Positions 1 to 11,695 of a DNA stretch of 24,826 bases are shown piece by piece. Each line of letters begins with the position of its first letter. The stretch's first letter is position 1. The DNA comes from Nephromyces sp. MM_2019 (taxonomy: Eukaryota; Apicomplexa; Aconoidasida; Nephromycida), in assembly GCA_015657535.1 (NCBI GenBank), contig JADHZB010000842.1, forward strand, positions 7,501 to 32,326, written 5' to 3'. The notes beneath the pieces are model-generated. The model had not been told where the DNA came from. It saw nothing but the letters and a program-made list of their open reading frames with translations, and did not search any database. The position numbers and the translations under genes were made by a program.

Positions 1-277
1 TCTATTAAACGGGTAATATATATATATATATATAAAGATACACATCAAACATATTTTGTTTTGATCTACACATTAATTATTATGATCTTAAATACACATT
101 TTCATATACCTATATTAAGCTTATATACATTGAGAATATATATATATATCAACTATCTCCCCACATCATAAATAAAATTTGTGTCTATATATATATATCA
201 ACTACCCCTCTCTCCCCATCATATCTAAAATTTGTGTGTGTATATATAAAATTTTTTTTTTTTTCAAATTTGTTTAG
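1..277 (+). other. Intron of the ZRANB3-like helicase gene, left-edge fragment
   Basis: This is AT-rich sequence with (AT)n runs and a T-rich tract ending in TTTAG directly before the exon that starts at 278. No open coding stretch is visible, so I read it as the 3' part of an intron. Confidence 0.6.
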
Positions 278-1650
278 GGTGTATCTCAAACATTGGTAGG
301 TGAATTATTTACACTCACAGGGAGAGCTAAGATAAAGGGGGCTATAGATTATATAAGTTATATGATAAATAGTAACACCAAATTTTTAGTATTTGCACAC
401 CACCTTGAGATGATGAATGCATTAGAAAATCAAGTACAGAAAGATAAGGCTGGTTATATACGAATTGATGGAGCTACACCTGGTGAAAAACGTCAAAATT
501 TTATCAAAAAATTTCAAGAACAGGATGAATGTAGAGTATGTTTTATATAGATGTATTATTTTCACAAACACACACAAATTTCGTTGATCTGTTTGGTTTT
601 TAAAGCGTTTATTAACACACATAACTTGCTTATTTTTGTTTATATACACACACAATTTATTGATACGTATGTTTTGTTTATTTGTTTTCAATGACTTTAT
701 CTATATATACATTCACATACATACATATATATATTTATATATATAGTGTTTTATAGTTGGTTTATACGTGATAAACTAGTTCATTTATACACACACACTT
801 GATGAATAGTGTACACCTGTGATATATTTAAGCAATTCAATTGATACGTCTGATATATATATACATATCTTCATACATATTTTTATATAAACATACTTAT
901 ATATATTTCCTTATATTTTCTTACACACACACACACATTTATTACATTAGGTTGCTATTTTATCTATAACAGCCTGTGCTACAGGGCTAAATCTAACAGC
1001 GGCTGTAAGTAATCAATTATATATATATACTTCACACCTTTTTATTATTTTTATATGTTTTATTTTTACACACGCACACACATTACATAATATATTGAAT
1101 TAATACACACACATATATATAAACATACACATTATATTAAATAGGGTACAGTTGTTTTTGCTGAGCTTTATTGGGTACCAGGATTAATCATACAAGCCGA
1201 AGATCGTTGCCATCGTATTGGAACCGAATATTCAAGCATAAATGTACATTATCTCATTGCAGAGGTGTGTGTGTGTTGTGTTGTGTATTTGTTGTGTTTG
1301 TGTGCGTGTTGAATGGGATGTGTGTGTTGTGTGTGTGTGTGCGTGTTTATCTGTATATTGTGTGTGAACTATACAACTAAATATACTCTTAAATTTTACT
1401 TTTACACACACATATATACATTTATAATACATTCAATAACCATATATATGCATACACAATACATGTATATAATTTTTATTCGCACTCACACATTTAGGAT
1501 ACATTAGATGATAATGTTTGGAAAACATTAATTAAGAAATGGAGTGTAATGACATCAACTTTAGATGGTACAGCTCAACAATTAGACGCCGCACAACTAA
1601 GTAAAGGTGATCGCCCCCTATCATTTTTCTTACCCAATAAAACAGTATAA
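278..1650 (+). CDS. ZRANB3: SNF2-family annealing helicase, ZRANB3/SMARCAL1-like, C-terminal part (5' end outside window)
   Basis: Four exons, 278-535, 951-1004, 1145-1264 and 1498-1650 (TAA stop), join in phase 0 at every junction and give 194 residues. They are the second RecA lobe of a SNF2 ATPase. Visible are the motif IV region with FLVFAHH, the IRIDGAT strand, motif V ([13 protein letters not shown]) and motif VI ([10 protein letters not shown], with the arginine finger). FAELYW, VHYLIA and the following TLDDNVW resemble ZRANB3 somewhat more than SMARCAL1. Family members use ATP to reanneal single strands and remodel stalled replication forks in the nucleus. The protein ends shortly after the helicase lobe in LSFFLPNK, which resembles the start of the PCNA-binding motif that follows the helicase in ZRANB3; no zinc finger or HNH nuclease follows. 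Donors are AGA|GTATGT, GCT|GTAAGT and GAG|GTGTGT. The N-terminal lobe is beyond the left edge. Assignment to the SMARCAL1/ZRANB3 group is firm; the choice between them is tentative. Confidence 0.88.
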
Positions 1651-2499
1651 TATTTTAATGAACACATTTAACTATTACACACACACATTGTATAAGGTAT
1701 ATTCAATTGTTTTACACATTAGAACTATTTGTTATAATACGAGTGTAGGATGTGTGTGTATATGTTGTTTATTAGAGAATGTGTGTTGTTTATACTGTGT
1801 ATATGTCTTGTTTATTAGAAAATGTGTTGCTTATATTGCGCATGTGTTGTTTATATATTTTTTGTATGTTGTTGATTTTGTGTATGTGTTGTTTATATAT
1901 ATTGTGTGTAATAATTATTTTGTATATGTGTTGTGTTTATATATATTCTGTGTGTTGATTCTATGTAGCCTAATCATATGTGTGTAGATATATAATAGTG
2001 TATATCTATCTCTTATAAATGTGTACAAATATGTATCATATAAAGATATCTCTTCAATATAAATAAGTATATACACTGATTAACCGTATTCAAATTATTA
2101 GAAATTTTAAAAAATTTTAATTATGTAAGGAAGATGTGTATAAGTAATATTGATAACCAATCTTAATATAAAAACACTTAGGAAATGAGTATGTTGTTAA
2201 AAAATTTTAAAAAGTAAATAATAATTCTTAGAATAAATAAATAAATAATTGTGTGTATAAAAATAAACGCGGAATATATTTTGGTTATAATTTTAAAAAA
2301 ATGTTATGATTCCTAAAAAAAGATGATAAAACGTGCGTGTGTGTGAGAACTCGAGAGAAAATAATTGATTGATAACGTTAAAAAAAAACCGATAGTAATT
2401 ATACTATAAAGAATATAACAAGGTGTGTGTATGTGCATTGAAAAAAAGAAATTTTAAATTCAAATATTTCTTAAATCAATAGTTATGTATATATTAAAT
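1651..2499. other. Convergent intergenic region
   Basis: About 850 bp lie between the stop codons of two convergent genes. The first third carries imperfect GT-rich, T-rich sequence that stays open on the plus strand only because it lacks stops (translations rich in Val, Cys and Tyr). The rest is plain AT-rich sequence. It should hold both 3' UTRs and polyadenylation sites; no further gene is visible. Confidence 0.55.
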
Positions 2500-4944
2500 T
2501 CATCTTATAACAAGTGTTAATAGATGATGTAATATAGGTGAAATAGCATCAATACCATCTATTACACCATTTGGGCTACCAGGAAGACACACAATAATTG
2601 TTTTTGAAATTTGTCCACATAAAGTCCTACTTAATGCAGCCTTTGGTGTTTGTTTAAAACCATGATTATATATCAATGTTTCAATACCTTCAAATCTCTT
2701 TGAAATAAGGGGTAAAATAGCTTCAGGTGTGACATCATCATATGTTGCACCTGTTCCACCCGAAGTTATAATAAGTGGAAGATTCATAGCTACTTTAGGA
2801 ATAATATTTTGTTGTATAGCTTGAATGTTGTCTTTACAAATTGATCTTTCTATAGTGTGTTCTAAACAGCCTAGATTTCTATAGAAATGTAAGAGTTTTT
2901 CTTTAGCTGTAGCTCCAGATAAATCATTCCTTAAATCTGTAATTGACGTTGATATAGTTAAAACAAAGGTAGATGATTTTGCCCAAGGCTGTAGGTAACA
3001 TTTTTTAGGTGCTGTTGTTTGTGTAGTTTCCATAAGCGTAGTTGGAGTGTGATTTGATTGTGCATTTGGAGCGTGGATTAATTGTGTATTTGTATTGTGA
3101 CTTGATTGTGTATCTGGACTATGGTTTGATTGTGTATTTGCAATATCAGTAAAGATAAGCTTCAAGGTAGGATTTTGATCAATTTCTTTTTGTTTTGGAC
3201 TAATAGTATTTGAATTAGAACTTTCTTCTTTCCTCTTATCTGTTTTGGAGTCAACTGTTGTTTGTTTAGCCTTCAAACTAGAATGAGTTGGCTTTTGTGT
3301 TAGAAAAGCTTCATTAAGATTAGCTGTATTCCTACTAGTGCTTTCAATTTCTTGTTCTCTATTCATAGAATACTTGTTATCATTTTTGCTATTTTGGAAA
3401 TTAGCAAAATCATCATCCAATTCACTGGCCCTTATATTCGGAATCTCACTTAAAATATATCCTCTAACTTTATCAAATTTTTTGTAAGTCTTTTTCCCTG
3501 TAGATTTTGCCGAAAGTAAATAAACTAAGCCATTAGCTTCTTTACAGCTCATTAACCGACTGGAAATTTGACACCCAGTCACTGTAGCAAAGTAGGTAGA
3601 GGTATTACTCATATCAGGCCAATTGTTAGTGTGACACTCAAAAATTAGACAACGTTTCCATTCTGGTCTTGTGTTATCAGAATCTACATCATGAGTTAAT
3701 ATGACCTCAATTTGAGGTGGTAAAAATGAAAAGATAGGCTGTCTCATAGTTAAAGCATTAATAAATGGTTTAACAAGTAAGTTGAATATCACAAAGACTG
3801 AGACGGGATTTCCAGGGAGTCCAAAAAAACTTATATCCTGGTGTGTGGCAAACATTGTTGGTTTTCCAGGTTTTAAATTTAGCTTAGAAAAATGAACAGT
3901 AAAACGATCAGTTAAAAATTTTCTGATATAATCTTTTCGACCAACACTTGCTCCTCCTGTGCTTATTATAAGGTCCGGAGGATATTTAATGCAGTGCTCG
4001 AAAAAACTCTCAACTTCATCATAATTGTCATTCAATTTATGACTTGATACTTGTGTTAAACCCATGTTTTTGAGAGCTGAAGAAAGAAAGACTTCATTGC
4101 TGTCGATAATTGTGTATGGGGATCTTATACTTAGATATTCTTTGTCTGAAAATGAATAGTTGGAAATTGTCTAACTCAGATTATAATTCATATAAGTGGA
4201 TAGAGATAAATTTAAATTGAGTAATATTGCATCAGGATGTATGACTTGTAGCTAATTAAAAAAATTTAATTGTGTCATGAAAAATTTACCGCTTGTCTGT
4301 ATCAATTCATCTCCAATAGATATTATTTTTATAACAGGTTCTCTGTAGACATGTAGTTCTTTTATATTCACTTGCGCTAGCAAACTTAATTCAATAGGGC
4401 CTAATTTGGTATTTTTCTTGACCAATAGCTCGTTTATTTTGATATCAGATCCAATAGCTCGGATATTTTTACCTATGCTATAATTGTCAGAATTTATTTT
4501 AGGAAATCTAACACTTGAAGGGTTTATCTCATTATCTTCTATACAGTCTTCGATGGGTATAACTAAGTTATAATGAGGTGGGACGGGTGCCCCGGTTGCT
4601 ATATATGAAGCGGATGGTGATGTATGGTCGAAAGGATGAAATTGTACAGAAGCTTGGGCACCTGGGAAAATGGATCCAAGCACATTGAATGTTAAATTTT
4701 GCAAATTCCATGAGCCTTCATTTGTTACGAATATTGCATAACCATCCATAATAGATGTCGGAAACCTTGGATAATTTTGAGGAGCAAATATATCTCCCAC
4801 AGTTATTCTGTTTAATCCCTCTTGTAAAAGGATTGTTTCCCAAGTATATTCCTGAGATTCGAATCGTTTTTGGAGTGCTTCAATAATTAGGTGAGTGGCA
4901 TCTCCGACCTCGATAAGAGGTAGTTCAAGTGGATTTGGGATCAT
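2500..4944 (-). CDS. CNX1: Molybdopterin-metal insertion enzyme, MoeA-MogA fusion (Cnx1-like, E-G order)
   Basis: Two exons, 4944-4290 and 4145-2500, are joined across a 144-bp intron (GCG|GTAAAT ... TTTTCAG|ACA) and give 766 residues ending at TGA. The product makes molybdenum cofactor: the G domain adenylates molybdopterin and the E domain exchanges AMP for molybdate. The E (MoeA) domain spans roughly residues 1-455, with MDGYA at 66-70, TGAPVPP, GDEL, STGGASVG at about 280-287 and GLPGNPVS at 327-334. The G (MogA) domain spans about 610-766, with TSGGTG at 679-684, the Asp pair in TYDDVTPEA, LSR near 724 and LPGSP at 739. Both active sites look intact. The join supplies the missing MoeA stretch with an in-frame DSNEVFL segment. 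The start at 4944 fits a normal MoeA N-terminus. A disordered linker of about 150 residues (456-605) contains four copies of an 8-residue repeat like NTQSNHSP. The order is that of plant Cnx1, the reverse of animal gephyrin. Confidence 0.93.
3050..3142 (-). repeat. 24-nt coding repeat in the MoeA-MogA linker
   Basis: About four diverged copies of a 24-nt unit encode NTQSNHSP-like octapeptides at about residues 555-586 of the molybdenum-cofactor enzyme. The unit preserves frame and contains the TTG/TGT motifs common to repeats elsewhere in the window. Confidence 0.7.
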
Positions 4945-7835
4945 CTTATTTCAATACTGAATTCATCGAAATTTCTGAAATAAAACAAAATTGATAAACC
5001 CGAGAATTATGCTAAATAACAATTATTTAATATCCTAAAGCATAAAAGTGTCGTAATATAAAGCTTTTACTTTAGTGTAACAATTTAATATTCTCGTGGC
5101 CATGAACGTCATAAATTCAGTGATTAACATTGAGCTATGTAGAATTTGACTAATTAATTGCAAAACGTAATTTTTGTGCTAGAAGCATAATCTAGTAATT
5201 AATATAAATAAATTGTAAATAATTAATCTAATCATAAACCAGTTAAATTGATAGCAATTGGTAGAAATCTAACTAAATAGTGATAGAAAATAAAACTATA
5301 AAGTTAGTGTACATACAGTTTCAGCAATATGACATTTGATACTGAGATAAAAATATTTATAAAATTTTAAACAAAAAATGTATTATTATAAATAATATTT
5401 GTTACACTTAATTGATTGGTATAAAAACTGTAAAATACGCTCAATGGATTGATTCAATGTTAAACTAACCTACTGAACTACTTAAATCCATTTGGAGCTT
5501 TAATCTTGTAAATCATACATATTGTTTCTCAACTGATCTAAGAACGTAAAATATATTGTTCAAATTTTACATGAGGAGATGTGTAAAGATCAGCTTTAGG
5601 AAAGAGAAAATAATAACATTTATCTTAAAGTGCGTTTTGGTAACAAAATTTTCAGAAAGAAAAGTAATGATACAAGTAAACAAATCTCAAAAGTTAGTAT
5701 CCCCTGCTAGACTTTAGACAAATTATTCTATAATATTAATTTTAATGATACTTGTTACTGCAAACTTCAACACCTTGACCCAGATTCAATAAGCATCTAT
5801 ATAAATGAGATTTAATTCTAAATTGAATAGCTTGAGATTCAAAAACTATTAATATTTAAGTTATAACTTTTCTAGTTAAAATCACTTGTATATATTATTT
5901 GCTTCAATTCAAAATTGGGTCTTAATGAATTTCTAACTGGCTTAAAATCAATATGTCTGTTCACCCATATCATTGCCTGAATAAAAGATATCACTCAAAT
6001 CAACCAGATGTATGAGTTTACTTATTGAGTTTGTGTGTTTTAAAAGAATGAATGAGTTTATATTTTTTAAGGTGGTCAAATTCTCTATACAAAAACACTA
6101 AAGAGTTTATTTAAATGTTTGTGTCAAAAGTCTTGAATATCCATTATATTTTAGCTAATTTGAGAATGGGTAAAACTTAACGTTTTATTATATGTTAAAA
6201 CTGAATCTTTTTTAAACAGTTTTTGTTCTAATCAATCTTTAATTTAGTGTTTTAAAGAATCTTTACTTCAAATATAATATTTCCCTAACAGACAAGAAAT
6301 TTTTTACATCAAATTTTGTGAATGTTACTTGAAAATAAGAAAAAATAGATTCAATTCTTATCAATGTATTTTATAAAACACATGTAAATTAAAAGTACAA
6401 GACTTTAGTATTAAAATTCCAATCTAATCTAAGCCAATTTTCAAGGAATTAATCTAAATTGGGCCTTATGAATTCTCAATGTTTTTTCTTTTTTGAAGTT
6501 AGAGAATTTACTGAGAAAAAGTAAGTACTCATAATTGCAGACTTTATAAGAATGTTATTCATTTATAGTGTTTACTCATAAAAACACGCAAGCATATAAT
6601 TTTTAGCATATAGTAAAAACTTATAAGCAAGCTTATAAATATATATATGCTATAATTTAAATAAAGTAAGTAATTAATCATATTTATACATAAGTGTGTG
6701 TGTGAGCTAAGTTGTATTAGCTTATATTGATTATATCTATTTATCTCGTGTTCCCCACAATCCTCATTAAGCTTTCATTAGATCAAGTATCATCAATGTA
6801 TATTAACATTTCTTAAGTGTCTTGTTTTAAAAATTTATTTTTCCAAAAGTGTTTGAAAATATTGCTAATCATCACAGGCACTAGTATTTAGCATATTATA
6901 TTGAATTCTAATTTAACAGCAATTTCTAGTTGAAATTTTCTTTTGCAGTTTCTTTTTTTTTCAATAGTATTTCACTTGAAGAAGTATGTTAAAAAATTAT
7001 TTGAACACATTCCCTTTCAAATTCACATTGAAATTTTCAATAGAATGCATTCCAACAAAATTTATTTTCAAATATTAAAAACACATTATGCTAGATGTAA
7101 CAATTAATAATTTTAGGATATAGTGTGAATACTAATACTTTATTTTATAATTTTCTAGTAGATCTGCAACAGGAATTCAACAACAAACAATTTAATTCTA
7201 AGTAATTTTTTATCGAAAATAATGTATTCCAAAATGAATAAGAAATATTATTTTATAAATGAATTGAAGAAGATAATAAATTAATGATTCGTTTGGTAAA
7301 TATATCTTACTTATCCAAACCTAGTATTCTATAATTTTGCCTACCATCAAATCTTAATTTCCTTAAATCATATTTACAAGATTCTGAAAAAATTTAATGA
7401 ACAGAAAAAAATAACAGACAGACTAATTTAGAAAACAATTAATTCTCAGAATCAATATAAAATTATATATTCAACAGAATCACATGTACTACATAAGCAA
7501 TTTAAACACACACACACAGACACACAAAAAAGCTGAATGAGTCCAAAAGGATTTGATTTCTTATACAAGTGCATAAGAAATAGGAAGTTTTTTTATCAAT
7601 GGAGAAGTTTTAGATAATTTTTATGTAATAAATTCTTATTACATAACAAGATTGTTTTATAATTTTATTCCCCCCTTTAATTTAGCATACACTTATATAT
7701 ATATATATATATATAACTAAGTATAGCATCTCAATGTATTTTTGATAACAAATTATTTTATGAGCCTAACTTATTTTTTTATTAAGTAATTTAAATTACC
7801 ATTTAATAAAATCCTGAAGGGAAAATTTAAACAAA
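4945..7835. other. Divergent intergenic region, few repeats, no gene recognised
   Basis: About 2.9 kb separate the start codons of the minus-strand molybdenum-cofactor enzyme and the plus-strand CFAP20 gene. It must hold at least their promoters and 5' UTRs. It is AT-rich unique-looking sequence with only two short GT/AC runs (about 6693 and 7505) and one (AT)n run near 7695. I found no long ORF, no exon with recognisable motifs and no tRNA or snRNA signature. Confidence 0.6.
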
Positions 7836-9925
7836 ATGTTTCAAAGCTCATATCAATCAGGATTCCTCTCAATTTTTTATAGTATTGGGTAAATATATAT
7901 ATGTGTATTAATAAATTTGGGTTTAAATTCATATTTTCCCAACTCAATTTAAACTAATTTTCTTTATTCATTACATTGTATTTATTGTATGACAGTTATA
8001 TAGATGTATGTTACACATTTGTTTACAAATATATATATATATATCATGTAGAAGCAAACCTTTGGAAATTTGGGATTGCAAAGTGTTAAATGGGCATATT
8101 AAGAGGCAAACAGATGATGAAATTCAATCAAATGTATTGGAATTAGTTGGAAATAACATTTCAACAACATATATATCTTGCCCAGCAAGAGATCATATAT
8201 CTCTTGGAATAAAATTACCATTTCTAGTCATGATTATTAAAAATGTAAGTCATATATTATACTTTTTTGCTTGTTTAGACAGATGTATCAACTTGAATAT
8301 GTGTATAAGAATAGATTGATATATAAATACAATTCACATACATATGTATATATGTCTTTTTATTGATACGTATTTATGGATATATATACATCTGTATGTA
8401 TGTGTAGCTATGTGCATTATAGTAAATATTTATATGTTTATATTGGTGTGTGTCATTTACTTAATTTAGGAGTAATTTTTAAACTAATGAATTAAATTTA
8501 TAAACAGTTTTATTTTAAAGAAATTAAGTAATCTACATATATTTGTAATTCTACGCTTTTCAAGAAATGATTTTTTTTTTCATTTTGAATATGTTAATGA
8601 TACATATTATACATTTTATTATTATAAAAAAATTAAAAATGTCATGTATCTATAGTATTTCATAGTTTTAAACTTAATAAATTTCAAGTTTCTTTCTATT
8701 TACCGATTCTCATTAAAAGTATTATTTTATCTTTGATTATTTACTTGTTCGTTTTAGAAGGAAAAATTTTCTTAATATAAACATTTATAGTTCATTTAAA
8801 AGCACCACATTCTAATCCAATTTCTATATACCCACACACAAATTAACATGATTATATTTTTTAAAAATATAAATAAGTTTCAATATATTCAAATTACACA
8901 CAAACTCATTCAAAATTTGATAAAGACAATGAAATTGCGATTTACAGCTAAAACGACTTTTTTGTTTTGAAGTAACAATATTAGATGATAAGAATCATAA
9001 AAGAAGATTCAAAGCATCAAATTTTCAGGTCATACACATGCTACACAATATACTCTACATAACCTAGATTTTGCACACATTTTACACACATCTTTGCACA
9101 CAGTTTAAATACATATTTGAACACATTTTTGAAAAAATTTCTAACACAGTTTTGCACACAATTTTTCACAAACTTTGCACACTGCTCTCACTGATCACAC
9201 TGTACTCACTATAGATATTAACTCGTATTTCAAGCACTACACACTGCACATACTACGTATTGTTACTTGTGTAAAAAATATCAATGTGTATGTAAATATA
9301 AACTTTAGATGTAAAAGGTACGAGTTGATGTAAGTGCAACTAGAAATATAATTAAAAAATTAAATATACTCGTCTATCTAAAGATATGTACACATACGCA
9401 GAGGCATGATCACATATACACAGACACGCATAATCGCACACAACACACATACATATACACATACATATAAACATTCACACTTATACGTACAAACACATCT
9501 AGTTAAGTACCTAAATATGTGTTATACATAATAAAATAATCACAGAAAACAACCAAAGTATCACCCTTTATGTGTAGTATGCCTATGCAATTGGATGATG
9601 GTTGGAATCAAATTCAATTTAATTTGGGTGATTTTACACACAGGGCCTATGGTACAAATTATTTAGAAACACTGAGTGTGAAAATTCATTGTAATTGTCG
9701 AATTAGACGAATTTATTTCTCTGACCGAATTTACAAACAAAATGAACTCCCTGCTTCATTCAAACTCTATATGCCTCGAAATGTAATAATTATTTACACA
9801 AAAACACACATGATTTGTATACATATAGCTATCTATATACATATATATAAATATATCCTACAATAAATACATGTATATATATATATATATATTTATATAT
9901 ATGCATCACACAGACACACATGCAA

Positions 9926-9962
<37 letters not shown>

Positions 9963-10306
9963 GATAGGTCATGTGTATATACACCTTTTAGGATTAAAAT
10001 AGATAAAAAAACAATTGTATTATGAATAAATATATATTTTAATATCCTGTTTATTTACACACAACATATAGTTTAGATATATTCCTGAAACCAGACTTAT
10101 GATTAATGCATACCCAAATCTCTTATACACACTTATTTTTAACAATTCACATATCCTTGAACTATACACTCAATTAATTTTGATAACATACACACATAAT
10201 TTTGATAATACACACTCACATGTGTTTTTAATGCATATATAAATTTGTTTAAATATAGAAGTCTCATCGATTAAATGCCGCTGAATCAAGTCAAGGCGAT
10301 AAATAA
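7836..10306 (+). CDS. CFAP20: CFAP20 (BUG22/GTL3) cilia- and flagella-associated protein, with a 1-nt frame break in exon 3
   Basis: Five exons are visible: 7836-7888, 8052-8244, 8948-9029, 9546-9782 and 10259-10306 (TAA). With exon 3 read as 81 nt they give about 203 residues; animal CFAP20 has 193. The match runs the full length: a start beginning [11 protein letters not shown], then [83 protein letters not shown] and [15 protein letters not shown]20 is an axonemal inner-junction protein of doublet microtubules needed for cilium stability and beating; it also persists in some lineages with few cilia. The start is fixed by the family N-terminus and the GG|A junction. Exon 3 measures 82 nt: the A run at 8999-9003 (after CAT) holds five A where four are needed. 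Read literally, the frame shifts and hits TAG early in exon 4. An assembly or sequencing indel is likely, but a real mutation is possible. Confidence 0.93.
9900..9962. repeat. (AT)n run in the last CFAP20 intron
   Basis: A nearly pure AT dinucleotide tract covers about 9930-9961, with shorter AT runs just upstream, inside the intron 9783-10258. Confidence 0.8.
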
Positions 10307-11695
10307 AAAATAAAAATTTGAGCTTCTATGTTTGTCATTAATTTTTATACTTGATACATACACATTATATACACGTCACATATATATTATACACACATTA
10401 TACATGTATACGTATTAATAAACACATACATATCATTTAAAATATACAAATTAAGGGCCGTATACATGTTAATACAACAATACATGACAAGTACATACAA
10501 AACACACATACACACAAAAAATATATACTTAAAAATTATAGACTCAAGATACATTACCAGAAATCAAACACACACACAAAAAAAACTTACACTTAAAAAT
10601 GACAGACACAAGATACACACCCAGAAATTAAACAGACACACAATCAACACAAATGAAACAAATAAACACAAAAAATTGACATATAAGATTACACATACAC
10701 AAAATACATACACAGAAAATATATACAGAAAATAACACATCAAGAAAACACAAACACACACACACAAACCCATACACATACATACAAACCCATAAACATA
10801 CATACAAATCCATACACATACATACAAACACACACACACACACACAAACCCATACACATACATACGCACACCTTAAATATATAGAATTTTTACAAAATCA
10901 AATTTTATAAGCATAGTGTGAAATTCGACTTAACTATCATAAACCTTAAAAAATTTTGGCCTCCCATACATTTATATTATTGAAAATAGACAATATAATA
11001 AATAAATATATATATATATATAAATATACGTATGCATGTGTATATATATATAATTTATGATTTACCTTTACTTGATTCAAAGGTTAAGATGTGTGTATAA
11101 TGATGATTAGAAATTCTTAAAAGACATAAGAATTGTTCATAATCGATTTGTGTACACATTCTATAATTCAATTTAATTATTAAATATATACAGACACAAA
11201 AATACACAGACACATATATACACACAGATATATATAAACACCCATATACATACACACACATATATATAAACACCCATATACATACACACACATATATATA
11301 AACATCCATATACATACACACACATATATATACAAACACATATAGATACACGTACATACACCTACATATATAAATACAAGCATACACACATATAGATATG
11401 CAAACAATCAATCACACACATACAACCACACAACCTCAATCTAACTTAACTATAAAAATGATATACATGTTCTTTATAATTTTGATTAAGTTTTTTAGAA
11501 TATAGGTGTGTGTATGTGTGTTGAGTCAAACTTGATAAAGGTTATAAAAAAATGTGTAAAATGTAAATTTGATATTAATTAAAAATAAAATACAAAGGGG
11601 AGTTTAATCGTATGTAGTAAATTTAAAGTGGTTAACAACTATATAATACTTTCAAAATTTACACATATGTTTACATTTATACACATACATAAATA
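10307..11695. repeat. Repeat-rich convergent region between CFAP20 and the SET/HMG gene
   Basis: About 1.4 kb lie between two convergent stop codons. From 10460 to 10870 the plus strand is CA-rich with repeated 'cccatacacatacatacaaa'-type units. From 11180 to 11400 it is a tandem array with 'catatatataaacacccata' units. The minus-strand ORFs across these arrays (Val/Cys/Tyr-rich) are repeat artefacts. Non-repetitive islands at 10905-10960 and 11066-11160 are described separately. Confidence 0.65.
10905..11160 (-). CDS. Candidate last two exons of an unidentified small gene (weak EF-hand-like match)
   Basis: Two non-repetitive islands can be joined on the minus strand: 11160-11066 (acceptor TTATAG, donor AAAG|GTAAAT) and 10960-10905 (acceptor GGGAG, stop TAA). 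Both stay open in compatible phase and give about 49 residues. The first contains IDYEQFLCLL, which resembles the end of an EF-hand loop plus exit helix, but position 12 would be Gln instead of Glu and the loop glycine is missing. No upstream exon was found, so the gene would be partial or nonexistent. Alternatively this is an unlinked 3' UTR of the SET/HMG gene, whose stop lies at 11696. I treat it as a pointer only. Confidence 0.2.

Noticed and set aside
1607..1987. 126-residue plus-strand ORF
   Set aside because: It starts in another frame of the last helicase exon and continues through T/G-rich 3' sequence; composition is Cys/Val/Tyr/Phe from repeats.
2500..4944. Two separate MoeA-like genes with an internal start at 4065
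   Set aside because: The second ORF would lack a needed MoeA segment, which appears in frame upstream of 4065 when a 144-bp GT-AG intron is removed.
8948..9565. Programmed frameshift in CFAP20
   Set aside because: No slippery heptamer with a downstream structure is evident, and the exon is otherwise normal; a homopolymer indel explains it more simply.
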